From Calorimonas adulescens (lineage in GTDB: Bacteria > Bacillota > Thermoanaerobacteria > Thermoanaerobacterales > UBA4877): 64,000 nt of DNA. Made by a program: the position numbers and the translations under genes. The first letter of the stretch is position 1, and each line of letters begins with the position of its first letter. The stretch covers positions 1 through 64,000 of the forward strand of contig NZ_VTPS01000005.1 of NCBI RefSeq assembly GCF_008274215.1. The letters run 5' to 3'. The notes beneath the pieces are model-generated. The model made no database searches. It worked only from the letters and a program-made list of their open reading frames with translations, and was not told the origin of the DNA. This document shows, piece after piece, positions 26,259 to 35,713 of the stretch.

Positions 26259-26290
26259 TTGTAAACTAATTTATATATGGAGGTTGACAA
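26259..26290 (+). promoter_or_regulatory. BirA operator upstream of bioY
   Basis: TTGTAAAC (26259-26266), 16 bases, GTTGACAA (26283-26290) fits the BirA consensus TTGTNAAC-N14..16-GTTNACAA. It covers the bioY ribosome site, so biotin-loaded BirA would block biotin-transporter expression. The match is read directly; regulation is inferred from the family. Confidence 0.85.
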
Positions 26291-26292
26291 TA

Positions 26293-26823
26293 ATGAAGAC
26301 TCAAAAACTTGTTTTTATTGCTCTCATGGCTGCAATAGTCTCGGTGCTTGCACAGATTGCAATCCCCCTGCCGTTTACTCCTGTACCTTTTACACTGCAG
26401 GTTTTTGGCGTAGTACTGGCAGGATTGCTTTTGAGCCCAGCAGACGCCTTCCTTTCCATGCTGGTTTACATATTATTAGGGGCTGTTGGGATACCTGTCT
26501 TTGCTCAGTTTGAGGCAGGCCTGGCCGTCCTCACGGGCCCCAAGGGCGGCTTTTTAATCTCGTTCCCCCTGGCTGCTTATATCATAAGCGCAACATCCTA
26601 TAAGAGGACAGGATGGTTATTCCCGGGCCTGGGCTGTTTAGCCGGCCTGGCCATAATCTATACCATTGGCACATTACAGCTTTCCACAGTAACCGGCATG
26701 GGCATGGTAAAGGCACTCTATGCGGGCACTATACCCTTTATCCCCTTTGACATAGCCAAGGCTGCCCTTGCCATTATCGTTGCAAGACCTGTCAAAAAAG
26801 CTCTTCTCAGCCTATCCTCTTGA
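26293..26823 (+). CDS. bioY: Biotin transporter substrate-binding subunit BioY
   Basis: BioY is the membrane biotin-capturing component of an energy-coupling-factor transporter. The 176 residues have about six membrane segments and the family pattern [20 protein letters not shown] near residue 20, and [16 protein letters not shown] near 77. The ATG at 26293 has GGAGG nine bases upstream. It carries two palindrome copies (26518, 26644), both Gly-Leu-Ala. Its end overlaps convergent tsaD by 17 bp. Confidence 0.96.
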   Translation: MKTQKLVFIALMAAIVSVLAQIAIPLPFTPVPFTLQVFGVVLAGLLLSPADAFLSMLVYILLGAVGIPVFAQFEAGLAVLTGPKGGFLISFPLAAYIISATSYKRTGWLFPGLGCLAGLAIIYTIGTLQLSTVTGMGMVKALYAGTIPFIPFDIAKAALAIIVARPVKKALLSLSS

Positions 26824-27826
26824 GCCCTATATGAGGGTAGGCATTTAATGTCATATCAGAGATATTCCCTCTTAAATACTCATAATATGCATTGCATGCA
26901 ATCATTGCAGCGTTGTCAGTGCAGTAGACCGGAGCAGGGTAATAGAATTTCAGCCCTGCTTTTTCAGCCTCCTCCTTAAGTTTCTGTCGGAGTGCCTTAT
27001 TGCTGGAGACACCCCCAGCTATAGCCACCTTATCATAATTAAAGTCTATGGCCGCATTTATAAGTTTATCTATCAGCACCTCCACCACATTCTTCTGAAA
27101 GCTGGCTGCTATATCCTCGCCAGGCACCGGCTCCTGTCTCATTTTCAAGGAATTCACAAGGTTCAGCACCGCCGTCTTCACACCGCTGAAAGAAAAGTTA
27201 TAGTCCCTCCTTGATGGATACGATTTCGGAAATTCGTAGGCACAGGGGTCGCCTCCCGCAGCCAGTTTCTCCAGGTTTGGCCCACCAGGATAAGGGAGCC
27301 CCAGTATTCTGGCAACCTTGTCAAATGCCTCTCCTGCTGCATCGTCTGTAGTCTTTCCTATAATTTCAAACTCAGTATAGTCCCTCACACCGACAATGTG
27401 GCTGTGGCCTCCTGATGCCACAAGGCACAGAAGTGGAGGCTCTAAATCCCTGTGCTCGATGAAGTTAGCCGAGATATGCCCTGCTATGTGGTTTACACCT
27501 ACCAGGGGTTTGCCTAAGGCAAAGGCCAGGCCCTTCGCATAAGACACACCCACAAGCAGAGAGCCTATAAGGCCAGGCCCGGCTGTAACCCCTACCACAT
27601 CTATATCTTCAAGACTGATGCCAGCCTCCTCTAAGGCCTCGTCCAATAAATAGTCTATGACTTCGATATGCCTTCTTGAAGCAATTTCAGGCACCACCCC
27701 ACCATATATCTTATGGACCTCAACCTGCGATGAGATTATATTTGAAAGCACCTCTCTGCCGTTCTTTACAACTGCGACTGATGTCTCGTCGCAGGATGAC
27801 TCTATCCCAATGGTTAATATATCCAT
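26807..27826 (-). CDS. tsaD: tRNA N6-adenosine threonylcarbamoyltransferase TsaD
   Basis: TsaD transfers the threonylcarbamoyl group onto A37 of ANN-decoding tRNAs, with TsaB and TsaE. The 339 residues include [14 protein letters not shown] at the start, [13 protein letters not shown] near 44, the metal-binding NHIAGHI near 111, SGGHSH near 138 and [14 protein letters not shown] near 264. It is last in the tsaE-tsaB-rimI-tsaD operon. Copies at 27524 (Gly-Leu-Ala) and 27571 (Gly-Pro-Gly) lie in different codon phases 47 bp apart. Confidence 0.98.
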   Translation of the reverse strand: MDILTIGIESSCDETSVAVVKNGREVLSNIISSQVEVHKIYGGVVPEIASRRHIEVIDYLLDEALEEAGISLEDIDVVGVTAGPGLIGSLLVGVSYAKGLAFALGKPLVGVNHIAGHISANFIEHRDLEPPLLCLVASGGHSHIVGVRDYTEFEIIGKTTDDAAGEAFDKVARILGLPYPGGPNLEKLAAGGDPCAYEFPKSYPSRRDYNFSFSGVKTAVLNLVNSLKMRQEPVPGEDIAASFQKNVVEVLIDKLINAAIDFNYDKVAIAGGVSSNKALRQKLKEEAEKAGLKFYYPAPVYCTDNAAMIACNAYYEYLRGNISDMTLNAYPHIGLKRIG

Positions 27827-27835
27827 CTTTCCACC

Positions 27836-28291
27836 TCATAAGTCATATTTCCACATGATAATGGCATCTTCGCCATTGTCCTGATAATACCCTTTACGCC
27901 TTCCATAAGCCTTAAAACCGTATTTGCGATAAAGGTTTTGGGCTATCTCGTTGGACGCCCTAACCTCAAGGGTCATGGATGTTGCCCCCCGTTTCCTTGC
28001 AGCCTCAATGAGCCCTTCCAGTAAGGCATTGCCTACCCCTATCCCCCTGTAATCCGGATGGACAGCAATATTTGTTATATGCGCCTCATCCAAAATGGCC
28101 CAGAAGCCCCCGTAACCGGCCACTACATCATCTATCATGGCTACAATATATGTAGCGCATTTATTCATGGTGACCTCCATCTCGAATGCCTCTTTGGCCC
28201 ATGGTATGCTGAAGGACAGCTCTTCAATCTCAATTACACTGTCTACATGCTCTTTTGTCATAGGCACAATCCTTATGTTTTCCTTCATCAT
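27836..28291 (-). CDS. rimI: Ribosomal protein bS18 alanine N-acetyltransferase RimI
   Basis: This 151-residue GNAT enzyme acetylates a ribosomal protein N-terminus in E. coli; clostridial members may have other targets. It shows ITNIAVHPDYRGIGVGNALL near residue 77 (acetyl-CoA loop) and LEVRASNEIAQNLYRKYGF near 109. It lies between tsaB and tsaD, the usual place. Confidence 0.93.
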   Translation of the reverse strand: MMKENIRIVPMTKEHVDSVIEIEELSFSIPWAKEAFEMEVTMNKCATYIVAMIDDVVAGYGGFWAILDEAHITNIAVHPDYRGIGVGNALLEGLIEAARKRGATSMTLEVRASNEIAQNLYRKYGFKAYGRRKGYYQDNGEDAIIMWKYDL

Positions 28292-28302
28292 AAGACCCCT
28301 TA

Positions 28303-28980
28303 CTATTTTCTAAGTTCCCTGAGGCGCTCTGCCTGAGGTTTTCTCATGTAAAACGGGGCAATCTTGTAAAGATTGTCCTCTTCCCCCGCCTTTAACTTTT
28401 CTATACCAAGCATGGCAATCGACGATGCTCTCGGCATCATGAGATAAGCTGGAGCCAATATAACGCCAGGTAGATTATCCCTAAACACTTCCGCATACCT
28501 CCTTGCCCCGTCTCCTGATATCATAACATCCCTTCCCCTGAGCTCGTGTATGAGGTCATGTATGCTTATCCCCATGTATTCGCTTACCCTCTTGCCGTCC
28601 TCATAGATAGCCGTATACACCTGTTCATTCCTCGCATCAAGCATTGGACAAACGGTGCGCCGCATATTAAACATATTGTATGCCAGGGCATCCAGTGTAT
28701 TTATGCCAACTATAGGTTTGTCCAGTGCATGGCATATGGCCTTGGCATGGGCAAGGCCAATCCTGAGGCCGGTAAACGATCCCGGTCCAATCGTAACAGC
28801 AACCGCATCCACATCCTCTATCTTCATTTCAAGGGTCTTTAAAAGCCCTGCCATCATAGGCATAAACTTGACCGAATGGGTCATGTTGCTCTCTATATAA
28901 AACTCACCAAGTATCCTGTCATCCTCCACCACTGCTGCACTGCCCACACTGGTGGACGTATCTATACCCAGTATCCTCAT
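28303..28980 (-). CDS. tsaB: tRNA threonylcarbamoyladenosine biosynthesis protein TsaB
   Basis: TsaB is the inactive TsaD paralogue that scaffolds the t6A complex. The 225 residues start ILGIDTSTSVGSAAVVEDD, with IGPGSFTGLRIGLAHAKAI near 65 and LDARNEQVYTA near 112. Its start overlaps the tsaE stop by 4 nt. Confidence 0.96.
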   Translation of the reverse strand: MRILGIDTSTSVGSAAVVEDDRILGEFYIESNMTHSVKFMPMMAGLLKTLEMKIEDVDAVAVTIGPGSFTGLRIGLAHAKAICHALDKPIVGINTLDALAYNMFNMRRTVCPMLDARNEQVYTAIYEDGKRVSEYMGISIHDLIHELRGRDVMISGDGARRYAEVFRDNLPGVILAPAYLMMPRASSIAMLGIEKLKAGEEDNLYKIAPFYMRKPQAERLRELRK

Positions 28981-29426
28981 ACCTGCACCTCGTTTATAAA
29001 GTCATATATCGGATTATCCCATTTAAATAAAAGCTCCCTTGAGCTCTCATCTATGAACCTGATATATACCCAAATGGCATCCTTTATTTCTCCATCCAGC
29101 CTGTCAGCCCACTCTATCACGGACACCCCATTTTCATACAGATATTCATCCAGTCCGATATCCAGAAACTCGTCCTCATCAATCCGGTATACATCAAAAT
29201 GATATAAAGGGATTTTCCCATCATATTCATTCATAATGGTAAACGTTGGACTGGAGATAACATCCTCTACCCCAAGTCCTGTAGCTATACCTTTGGTAAA
29301 GTGTGTCTTGCCGGTACCAAGGTCACCCACGAGGCAGAGTATACTGCCGGGTTTTAGCCTTTTCCCTATCTCATTGCCCAACCGTAATGTATCTTCTTCT
29401 GATTGCGTTATAAAAATTCTTTCCAT
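28977..29426 (-). CDS. tsaE: tRNA threonylcarbamoyladenosine biosynthesis ATPase TsaE
   Basis: TsaE drives turnover of the t6A complex. The 149 residues carry the P-loop GDLGTGKTHFTKG near 34, SSPTFTIMNEY near 57 and HFDVYR near 75, followed by IEWADRL. It is the first gene of the operon. Confidence 0.96.
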   Translation of the reverse strand: MERIFITQSEEDTLRLGNEIGKRLKPGSILCLVGDLGTGKTHFTKGIATGLGVEDVISSPTFTIMNEYDGKIPLYHFDVYRIDEDEFLDIGLDEYLYENGVSVIEWADRLDGEIKDAIWVYIRFIDESSRELLFKWDNPIYDFINEVQV

Positions 29427-29615
29427 GGATTCACCTCATAAAATCTTCATATGTAATAATATTAACATATTTTATGGAAATGTTGTATAATTTCCACCCA
29501 TAAATTTATATGATATAATAAATAAAGATTTATGAGGCACAGAGTTCTTCTACACAGAGAAAAGGGAAGGTTTTGACGACTGGGTTGACCTTGGACAAGA
29601 GGAGAAGTGATTTTT

Positions 29616-30788
29616 TTGGAAACAATCGAAGAGACAAAATCAAAATTTAATTGGACAGGAGTAATGGCTGTGTCAGCCGGCCATTTCTGGATCGACTACT
29701 ATGCAGCCATACTCCAGTCTATAGTACCCTACCTGGTAATCAACATGGATCTCACACCGTCACGGGTGGGGTTTGCAATAATGATGACCAATGTTGCCAC
29801 ATCTATTTTTCAGCCATTGTTTGGCCACTATGCCGATACCAGGGGCAACATACTATGGATCCCCGTATCCATATTCTGGAGTGCTGCAGCAATCAGTTCT
29901 GTAGGACTGACAAACAATTTTATGGTTATAATACTGCTCTCTGCCCTCTCCGGCTTTGGAATAACTCTTTTCCACCCCCTTGGGGTTATTGAGGCAAACA
30001 GACATGCGGCCTCCAATGAGGGACTGGGCCTATCTATATATTCACTCATGGGCAACCTTGGATTTGCAGTGACACCGATGATAATAGTGCCGCTATTAAA
30101 CTCCTTTAACAGGGCTGGCTTTTTAATATCCTTTATTCCAGGCCTCATAATAAGCATTATACTGCTTATGTATTACCGAAATAAAAGGCCTGCCATTACC
30201 ATAAACACCGTGCATGAGGAGGTATCTTCGTCCAGCAAGAAAAAGGTGCTGCTTCTCACGCTAATAGAGATATTCAGGGCATGCGGATACAGCACCCTTT
30301 CAACCTATATAGCCCTTTACTTTGTGAGTAAAGGAATGAGCCAGCTTAATGCCGGCTACATACAGTCGTTCTTTGGCATAATGTCAGTGGCAGGATTATT
30401 CTTAGGCGGATTCTTTGTAAACCGATTTGATATAAAGAAACTTATGCTTTATACCATGGGACTTACAATTATATTTTTCCTTGGATTTTCTTTTACCAGC
30501 GGAGCAGTTTCCATACTATTTATCCTTATCACGGCCTTCCTCTACAGGTTTTGCTTTAATGTTTCAATCTTAGCAGGCCAGGCCCTCCTCCCCAACGGAA
30601 AAGGTATGGTTACCGGGCTTATCATGGGCATAGCACCTGCTGTAGGGAGCATAGTGACGTTTATCAGCGGTATAGTGGCCGATGCATCCGGTGTGGATAT
30701 TGCAGTAAAATATACCGTTATATTTGCAGTCCTTTCGTTTATAATGACGCTGTTCTTCAAGCCGGAAAAAGGAGCCGTGAAAAATTGA
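29616..30788 (+). CDS. MFS transporter, fosmidomycin-resistance (Fsr)-like
   Basis: The 390 residues give about twelve membrane segments. The front GHFWIDYYAAILQSIVPYL, the loop FGHYADTRG and the mid segment FGITLFHPLGVIEA match Fsr-type efflux proteins. I prefer TTG 29616 (AGGAG 11 nt upstream) over GTG 29607, which is only 2 nt from it. GTG 29607 overlaps the TGA of a short upstream frame (29536-29610; FFYTEKREGFDDWVDLGQ) that may be a gene remnant or leader. It overlaps sfsA by 4 nt. The palindrome copy at 30576 gives Gly-Gln-Ala. Confidence 0.9.
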   Translation: METIEETKSKFNWTGVMAVSAGHFWIDYYAAILQSIVPYLVINMDLTPSRVGFAIMMTNVATSIFQPLFGHYADTRGNILWIPVSIFWSAAAISSVGLTNNFMVIILLSALSGFGITLFHPLGVIEANRHAASNEGLGLSIYSLMGNLGFAVTPMIIVPLLNSFNRAGFLISFIPGLIISIILLMYYRNKRPAITINTVHEEVSSSSKKKVLLLTLIEIFRACGYSTLSTYIALYFVSKGMSQLNAGYIQSFFGIMSVAGLFLGGFFVNRFDIKKLMLYTMGLTIIFFLGFSFTSGAVSILFILITAFLYRFCFNVSILAGQALLPNGKGMVTGLIMGIAPAVGSIVTFISGIVADASGVDIAVKYTVIFAVLSFIMTLFFKPEKGAVKN

Positions 30789-31474
30789 GGATAGAAAACC
30801 CTGTTATCGAGGCATCATTTATTAAGAGATTAAATCGATTTGAGGCGTTAGTGGATCTAAATGGAAGGGAAACCCTGGTCCATGTACCCAATTCCGGGCG
30901 TTTAAAGGAACTGCTTTTGCCCGGTGCAAGGGTTCTATTAGAGATAAGGGAGAGGCCAGGCCGCAAGACACCTTACGAACTTGAAATGGTATACAAGGGA
31001 GACAGGCTGATATCCATAGACTCACAGGTGCCAAACCGATTAATTTTACAGTCATTGAGAGATAAAATAATACCCTGCTTTGCAGGATATACAGTTATAG
31101 AAAAGGAAAAGACCTTTGGAAACAGCAGATTTGACATTAAGATGTCAAATGAATCAGAGGTATGCTATATGGAAATAAAAGGCGTTACCCTTGAGGTAAA
31201 TAATATCGCCATGTTCCCCGATGCCCCTACCGTAAGGGGTTCAAAGCATGTAAAGGAACTTATAGAGGTCGTCAAAAACGGGATGCGTGCCGTCCTGATG
31301 TTTGTCATACAGATGGATGGAATTAACCGTTTCACACCCAATGACATGATGGACCCGGAATTTGGCAGCAATGTAAGAAAGGCCGTAAAATCAGGTGTAG
31401 AGGTAAACGCATATACCTGCAGTATCAGTAGGAATGATATTGCCCTGAAGGCAAAGGTTGATGTCAAACTTTAG
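30785..31474 (+). CDS. sfsA: SfsA family protein
   Basis: The 229 residues match SfsA: LVHVPNSGRLKELLLPGARV near residue 31, a nuclease-like core with SRFDI near 114 and VCYMEIKGVTL near 126, and FPDAPTVRG near 143. The fold suggests a nucleic-acid enzyme, though the physiological role is debated. It starts at TTG (AAAGGAG upstream) overlapping the transporter stop. The palindrome copy at 30954 reads Arg-Pro-Gly. Confidence 0.94.
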   Translation: MRIENPVIEASFIKRLNRFEALVDLNGRETLVHVPNSGRLKELLLPGARVLLEIRERPGRKTPYELEMVYKGDRLISIDSQVPNRLILQSLRDKIIPCFAGYTVIEKEKTFGNSRFDIKMSNESEVCYMEIKGVTLEVNNIAMFPDAPTVRGSKHVKELIEVVKNGMRAVLMFVIQMDGINRFTPNDMMDPEFGSNVRKAVKSGVEVNAYTCSISRNDIALKAKVDVKL

Positions 31475-31494
31475 AGGCAGGCTAGGCCTGCCTC
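31474..31494. terminator. Bidirectional hairpin between sfsA and pepT
   Basis: GAGGCAGGC and GCCTGCCTC form a perfect 9-bp stem with a 3-base loop. It sits between the two convergent genes and starts at the last base of the sfsA stop. The flanks are AT-rich but have no long T-run. Confidence 0.7.
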
Positions 31495-31497
31495 ATA

Positions 31498-32718
31498 TTA
31501 TTTGCATACAATCTTGACGATATTGACTATTACATCCACAGCCTTCTCCATGGACTCTACTGGTATATATTCAAACCTGCCATGGTAGTTGTGCCCTCCG
31601 CTGAAGATGTTTGGGGTAGGGAGGCCCATGTATGAAAGCCTGGCACCATCAGTGCCACCCCTCACCGGTCTTATTTTTACCTCTATACCTGCTTCCTCCA
31701 TGGCTCTCTTTGCTATATCTACTATATACATCTTATCCTTAAGCTTTTCTTTCATATTATAATACTGGTCTTTGAGCTTTATCTCCACAGTGCCATTTCC
31801 ATACTTTTTGTTGAGTTTATCAGCTATAGACTCCATCGTCTCTTTGCGTTTTTCAAAATTGGCCTTATCAAAGTCCCTTATGATATAACTGAGCTCTGCC
31901 TTTTCGACAGTACCATTAAATGCAATAATATGATAGAAGCCATCATATCCATCTGTGCAGGCAGGAGTCTCATTGGGCGGAAGCATCCCTGCAAACTCAG
32001 AGGCTATAAGGATGGCATTTTTCATTTTCCCCTTGGCATCGCCCGGATGTATGTTCTTGCCGTGGATCAGGACATCACATGAAGCGGCATTGAAGGTTTC
32101 AAAGCTCAGCTCTCCTATCTCCCCACCATCCATGGTATAGGCAAAATCAGCGTGAAATCTTTCTACGTCAAACCTGTCCACTCCCCTACCTATCTCCTCA
32201 TCAGGTGTGAAGGCGAACTTTACGGTTCCGTGTTCTATTTCCGGATGCTTTATAAGGTAACCCACAGCAGTCACTATCTCAGCAACGCCAGCCTTGTCAT
32301 CAGCCCCAAGGAGAGTCGTGCCGTCCGTGGTGATGAGGGTTTTGCCTGTGTAGTTTCTAAGATGTGGAAACTCTTTGGGCGACAGTATCGTATCACTGTT
32401 CAGTACAATATCGCCACCGTCATAATTTTCTATTATCCTGGGGTTTATACCGGCACCGCTTACCTCCGGACTTGTATCCATGTGGGCAATAAAACCAACT
32501 GTTGGTACATCCCTATCCATATTAGCTGGAAGCGTACCCGTCACATACCCGTTTTCGTCCACTGCGGCATCTTTTATGCCCATTTCCTTTAATTCCCTTG
32601 CCAGTGCCTCAGCCAGCACCCTCTGTCCTTCTGTACTTGGGCAGGTATCAGACCTGCCGTCTGACCTGGTATCATACCCTACATACCTTAAAAATCTTTC
32701 TGCAACATCAGATATCAA
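31498..32718 (-). CDS. pepT: Peptidase T (tripeptide aminopeptidase)
   Basis: This M20-family dizinc enzyme removes the N-terminal residue of tripeptides. Zinc and catalytic residues are seen in GFIAHMDTSPE, LLGADDKAGVAEI, FTPDEEIGRG and TMDGGEIGELSFETF; the final zinc His is in SGGHNYHGRFE. I place the start at TTG 32718, with GGGAGG about 8 nt upstream; this gives 406 residues and the normal front, AERFLRYV. The ATG at 32748 lies before that ribosome site. Confidence 0.94.
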   Translation of the reverse strand: MISDVAERFLRYVGYDTRSDGRSDTCPSTEGQRVLAEALARELKEMGIKDAAVDENGYVTGTLPANMDRDVPTVGFIAHMDTSPEVSGAGINPRIIENYDGGDIVLNSDTILSPKEFPHLRNYTGKTLITTDGTTLLGADDKAGVAEIVTAVGYLIKHPEIEHGTVKFAFTPDEEIGRGVDRFDVERFHADFAYTMDGGEIGELSFETFNAASCDVLIHGKNIHPGDAKGKMKNAILIASEFAGMLPPNETPACTDGYDGFYHIIAFNGTVEKAELSYIIRDFDKANFEKRKETMESIADKLNKKYGNGTVEIKLKDQYYNMKEKLKDKMYIVDIAKRAMEEAGIEVKIRPVRGGTDGARLSYMGLPTPNIFSGGHNYHGRFEYIPVESMEKAVDVIVNIVKIVCK

Positions 32719-33107
32719 TACAATCTCCTCCCGAATTTTAAGCTGCATTTTTAGTATAATTCATTATTAGTAAAACAGCAATATACAGATTAATCCTCAC
32801 TATTATTTTTTAGGGGATGTAGATATTATTCAGTATTTAGGAAACGCGTGAATTTGGATTCGCTACCGTTCATTCTAATTGTTGAAATCAAATAATCGCT
32901 TATGTAAAATAAACCAATGAGAGTACTGCATAGGAAAACAACGGTACTCTCTGCTTTTCCTCAAACTACAACCAATTATACGACTCTATGCCCTGCAGAA
33001 CTTTTTCGTCAATATATTTATACTCCGAATGGCATAAGCAACTTTATTGAGACACAGGATTCGTTGTGGTAAAATATAAATTGAAAAGTTGTTTGTTGGA
33101 GGTAATA
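32719..33107. other. Intergenic region with an inverted repeat
   Basis: No gene is seen. GAGAGTAC and GTACTCTC (32921-32953 region) are exact inverted 8-mers separated by about 17 bases and may form a terminator-like hairpin. A single LytTR-like half box lies near 32873. The end holds GTTGGAGG, the ribosome site of the next gene. Confidence 0.5.
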
Positions 33108-33410
33108 ATGTTGATGAGAACATTAAAACAATTTATTAAAAGAATAATCCTTGCTTATTTCGTAACTGGGATGGTCTATAGTCTGACAGGTTATATTCAT
33201 AGAAGCATCACAGGAAAGCAGGAGGTTTTTTCGCCATTGATAGGTATACCTATGGATGTAATCGGTTGGCCCTGGATGGTTTATGCTGACTTGAAGCATA
33301 TAGATACTATAGGTGTAAAGCCCTCAACCTTTTTAGCTTTAATTTCAATAGTTATGTTCATTGCCATATTTGTCAGGAAAGAGTTGCTTTTGAGGAGAAG
33401 CATGAAGTGA
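33108..33410 (+). CDS. Small two-span membrane protein
   Basis: The 100 residues contain two hydrophobic segments, IILAYFVTGMVYSLTGY near 13 and FLALISIVMFIAIFV near 76. Between them lies PMDVIGWPWMVYADL. GGAGG precedes ATG 33108 by 5 nt; the in-frame GTG upstream has no site. It overlaps the next lipoprotein gene by 4 nt (GTGA). I do not recognise a function. It is part of an AT-rich accessory cassette of membrane-associated proteins. Confidence 0.65.
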   Translation: MLMRTLKQFIKRIILAYFVTGMVYSLTGYIHRSITGKQEVFSPLIGIPMDVIGWPWMVYADLKHIDTIGVKPSTFLALISIVMFIAIFVRKELLLRRSMK

Positions 33411-33601
33411 GGAAAGTAACTATACTTATCATGTCAGGATTACTACTGATTATACTCGCTGGCTGTGGAGAAGTGGAAATACGGGAGGAAATATTACCGG
33501 ACGGTAGTAAATCTCAAGCGTTTGAAGGATACATCTATGATGAACAGACGGGATTGTACAAATTTATCATGAAAGGAGTATGTTATGATTGGTTTGCTTA
33601 A
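33407..33601 (+). CDS. Short lipoprotein, probably truncated
   Basis: The 64 residues start with a lipoprotein signal peptide ending in the lipobox LAGC (Cys near residue 20), followed by EVEIREEILPDGSKSQ and FEGYIYDEQTG. The same EGYIYDEQTG and preceding VLPD pattern occur in the longer broken copy at 33915-34637. This copy stops soon after, where the next gene begins, so it looks like the front of a duplicated gene. GTG start overlapping the upstream stop. Confidence 0.6.
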   Translation: MRKVTILIMSGLLLIILAGCGEVEIREEILPDGSKSQAFEGYIYDEQTGLYKFIMKGVCYDWFA

Positions 33602-33899
33602 TCTTGGCAGCCTCGTGCTTGGTCTAATTGCTTGGATACTTCCTGTTGTTAATCTCATGCGATATAAAAAGCATGACTATAGGAATTGGGTCACTCTTTC
33701 CATTATGAGCATCAGTGCTTGTGCTATTTCGCTATGTTTTCAGATTTTCTATAACTATCATCTGGTTAAGATTGCGGATTGGTCTGCTCTTATGGACATA
33801 ACGGATAATATGGCGTTCGTCGCAGCAGTTCTTCTCATCGTTACCATCATTTTAAATGCAATTACTCTGCTTGTATATCATGGCAGAACAGCAAAGTAA
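33585..33899 (+). CDS. Three-span membrane protein of unknown function
   Basis: The 104 residues have hydrophobic segments near 5-24, 38-58 and 75-98 and a charged loop RYKKHDYRNW between the first two. AAGGAG precedes the ATG by about 6 nt. It overlaps the end of the short lipoprotein gene. No recognised family. Confidence 0.65.
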   Translation: MIGLLNLGSLVLGLIAWILPVVNLMRYKKHDYRNWVTLSIMSISACAISLCFQIFYNYHLVKIADWSALMDITDNMAFVAAVLLIVTIILNAITLLVYHGRTAK

Positions 33900-33914
33900 G
33901 ATGTCAAAATTTAA

Positions 33915-34637
33915 GTAGAAACTCGGGAAAGAGTATTACCAGATAGTAGTACAGCAATAGTTGATTCTACTGGAAAAATCGTATCAAAGAATAAAGTTGA
34001 ACCACTTGAAGGATATATTTATGATGAACAAACAGGAAGGTATATTAACAAAACTACTGGTGTTTGGTATGTCGTTAAGGACGGATACAAAGAAAGAACA
34101 TTTACTGTTTTGGTAGACCGGGTTCTAAAAGGTGAGTATTCCGAACCAGAAATAGTGTTTACTGGGAAGAAAAATCCTGTTTACGGTTGGATGGGTAGTG
34201 TTCATACTCTACCGGAAACCAACACAGAATTGCTTCTGTTTTTAAGAAATGATGATAATGACAATCCACATGTCACATTTGACCTTAACTGTATTGCAGT
34301 CATTGAAGGACAACGGGTAACAAGTTTATTAGGTGGCAGTAACATTGGTATCAATGACGAGCATTGGGAGATTAAGGATTACATTGAAACATACAATGAA
34401 TTTCTCAATACTGCTGACCCGATTGTTACACAAACAGAAAAAACGACTAATGGGGAGAATGAAACAAATAAAGATTTATCTTCCCGTTCTATTGCAGTTA
34501 CCGCATCTGTATTCTGGCCAGGAATAATCACTTTTCTGATTTTATTAGGTTTATCGCTGGTAGGTCTTTGGTATTATGCACGTTCCAAACAAAATCATTC
34601 ACTCTTGCCGCCCTGCGGAACGAAGCGCGAAAAGTGA
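33915..34637 (+). pseudogene. 5'-truncated lipoprotein-like gene with C-terminal membrane anchor
   Basis: The frame opens right after a stop with VETRERVLPDSSTAIVDS, and EPLEGYIYDEQTGRYINKT follows, clearly related to the short lipoprotein at 33407. It continues through a globular part (GYKERTFTVLVDRVLKGEY, then NPVYGWMGSV) to a C-terminal membrane span near 34510-34580. There is no signal peptide and no standard start with a ribosome site before TTG 34110. The last codons run into the recombinase relic. I read it as the body of a gene whose head was separated by duplication. Confidence 0.6.
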
Positions 34638-35459
34638 GGCGGTGCGGTTTTAAAGGTGACGGCTTTATTTTCGTGCAGGGTTCCAACGATGACACTCCCG
34701 AAGGCAAGCTCCAGTCAAACATTCTTGCCACCTTTGCAGAATACGAGAGAGAAGCTATCAAGTTAAGGACGGTGACCGGCAAGAAAAAGCTGGCAAAAGC
34801 AGGTAAGTATTCCGGCGGCTCTCAACCCTTCGGCCACAGGTGGGGCGACGAAAAAGAAGAATGGGTAGTTCGAGAAGATGAGGCTAAGATAGTTAAGCTC
34901 ATTTTCCAATGGTACGTCTATGGAGACGAGTCCGAAAAGCCTTTGGGCATGGTGCGGATTGCCGAAAAGCTTACAGAACTTGGGAATACCCACACCTAAC
35001 CAATTTCGCAAAACTCGAAAGGGACGCGCTGGTAAGATGCAGGCTCATTGGGGCGACGCTACCATCCAGCGTATTCTTACTCACACTGTTTACGCTGGGA
35101 CAAATTATCTCTGGAGGGGTGACAAAGTGCAGTTGAGTCCTGAACACGTTGAAAAAATGAAAAAAGAAAAAACCGACGGCTGGTATGAGGAACTGTTTGA
35201 TGTCCGCTACCAGCCGGATGAAAAAACTGTTACGGAGAATATTGCTTTTGTGAAGGTTCACGATGAAAAACATTTAACGGTCGGATTCCCTCAGAGAATA
35301 GTAACCTGGGAAGAACTGCTTGACAGGTTACAAGTTAAATTGTGGGTGTATCCAGACCGTTTAGAGGTTCGGGGAATTGTCCCGATTGAAGATATAGCGA
35401 ATCCTAAATGCTGTTGCTTAAAAAGGTGTTTTCGTTTATTAAAAGGGCGATTTCTTTGA
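34600..35459 (+). pseudogene. Large serine recombinase, N-truncated and frameshifted
   Basis: The first frame reads FIFVQGSNDDTPEGKLQ, NILATFAEYEREAIKLRT and KYSGGSQPFGHRWGDE, the region after the catalytic domain of large serine recombinases. Near 34980 the frame shifts: ...AEKLTELG continues in the next frame as IPTPNQFRK, then HWGDATIQRILTHTVYAGTN, the recombinase domain. The catalytic serine domain is missing. It is the scar of an integrated mobile element and marks this zone as acquired. Confidence 0.85.
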
Positions 35460-35482
35460 TCGAAACGTCTTATTAATGTGGT

Positions 35483-35713
35483 TTATACACAATATTTTTT
35501 GGTATAGGCCATCTTCACGAGAAAGGTTTTCTTTCCCCAGGGGACAATCTCATTAACAAAGTCCGCATTTATTATGTAGCCCTTGTGGCAACGAAACAGT
35601 TTATCATTGTTGATGTTTACCAAGACGCTTTTTTCATCGGACTTAATTATGATTTTTTGGACCTGGCAGTTGTCTTTCTGTGGCTGAACCTCTTTAACAA
35701 TATTATGATTCAT
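35483..35713 (-). pseudogene. LytTR-type DNA-binding regulator with internal deletion
   Basis: From ATG 35713 (GGAGG upstream) the frame gives VQKIIIKSDEKSVLVNIN, then jumps to FRCHKGYIINADFVNEIVPW and GKKTFLVKMAY. These are the first and last parts of a LytTR domain, the DNA-binding domain of AgrA/VirR-like regulators. About 35 middle residues are missing and the end is cut, so 76 residues remain. It lies downstream of the AgrD-like gene on the same strand. It was probably the response regulator of that system and is likely inactive. Confidence 0.7.

Noticed and set aside
32867-32890. ACCGTTCATT resembling a LytTR box
   Set aside because: There is only one half; no second box at 21 bp and no matching -10 box, unlike the two accepted promoters.
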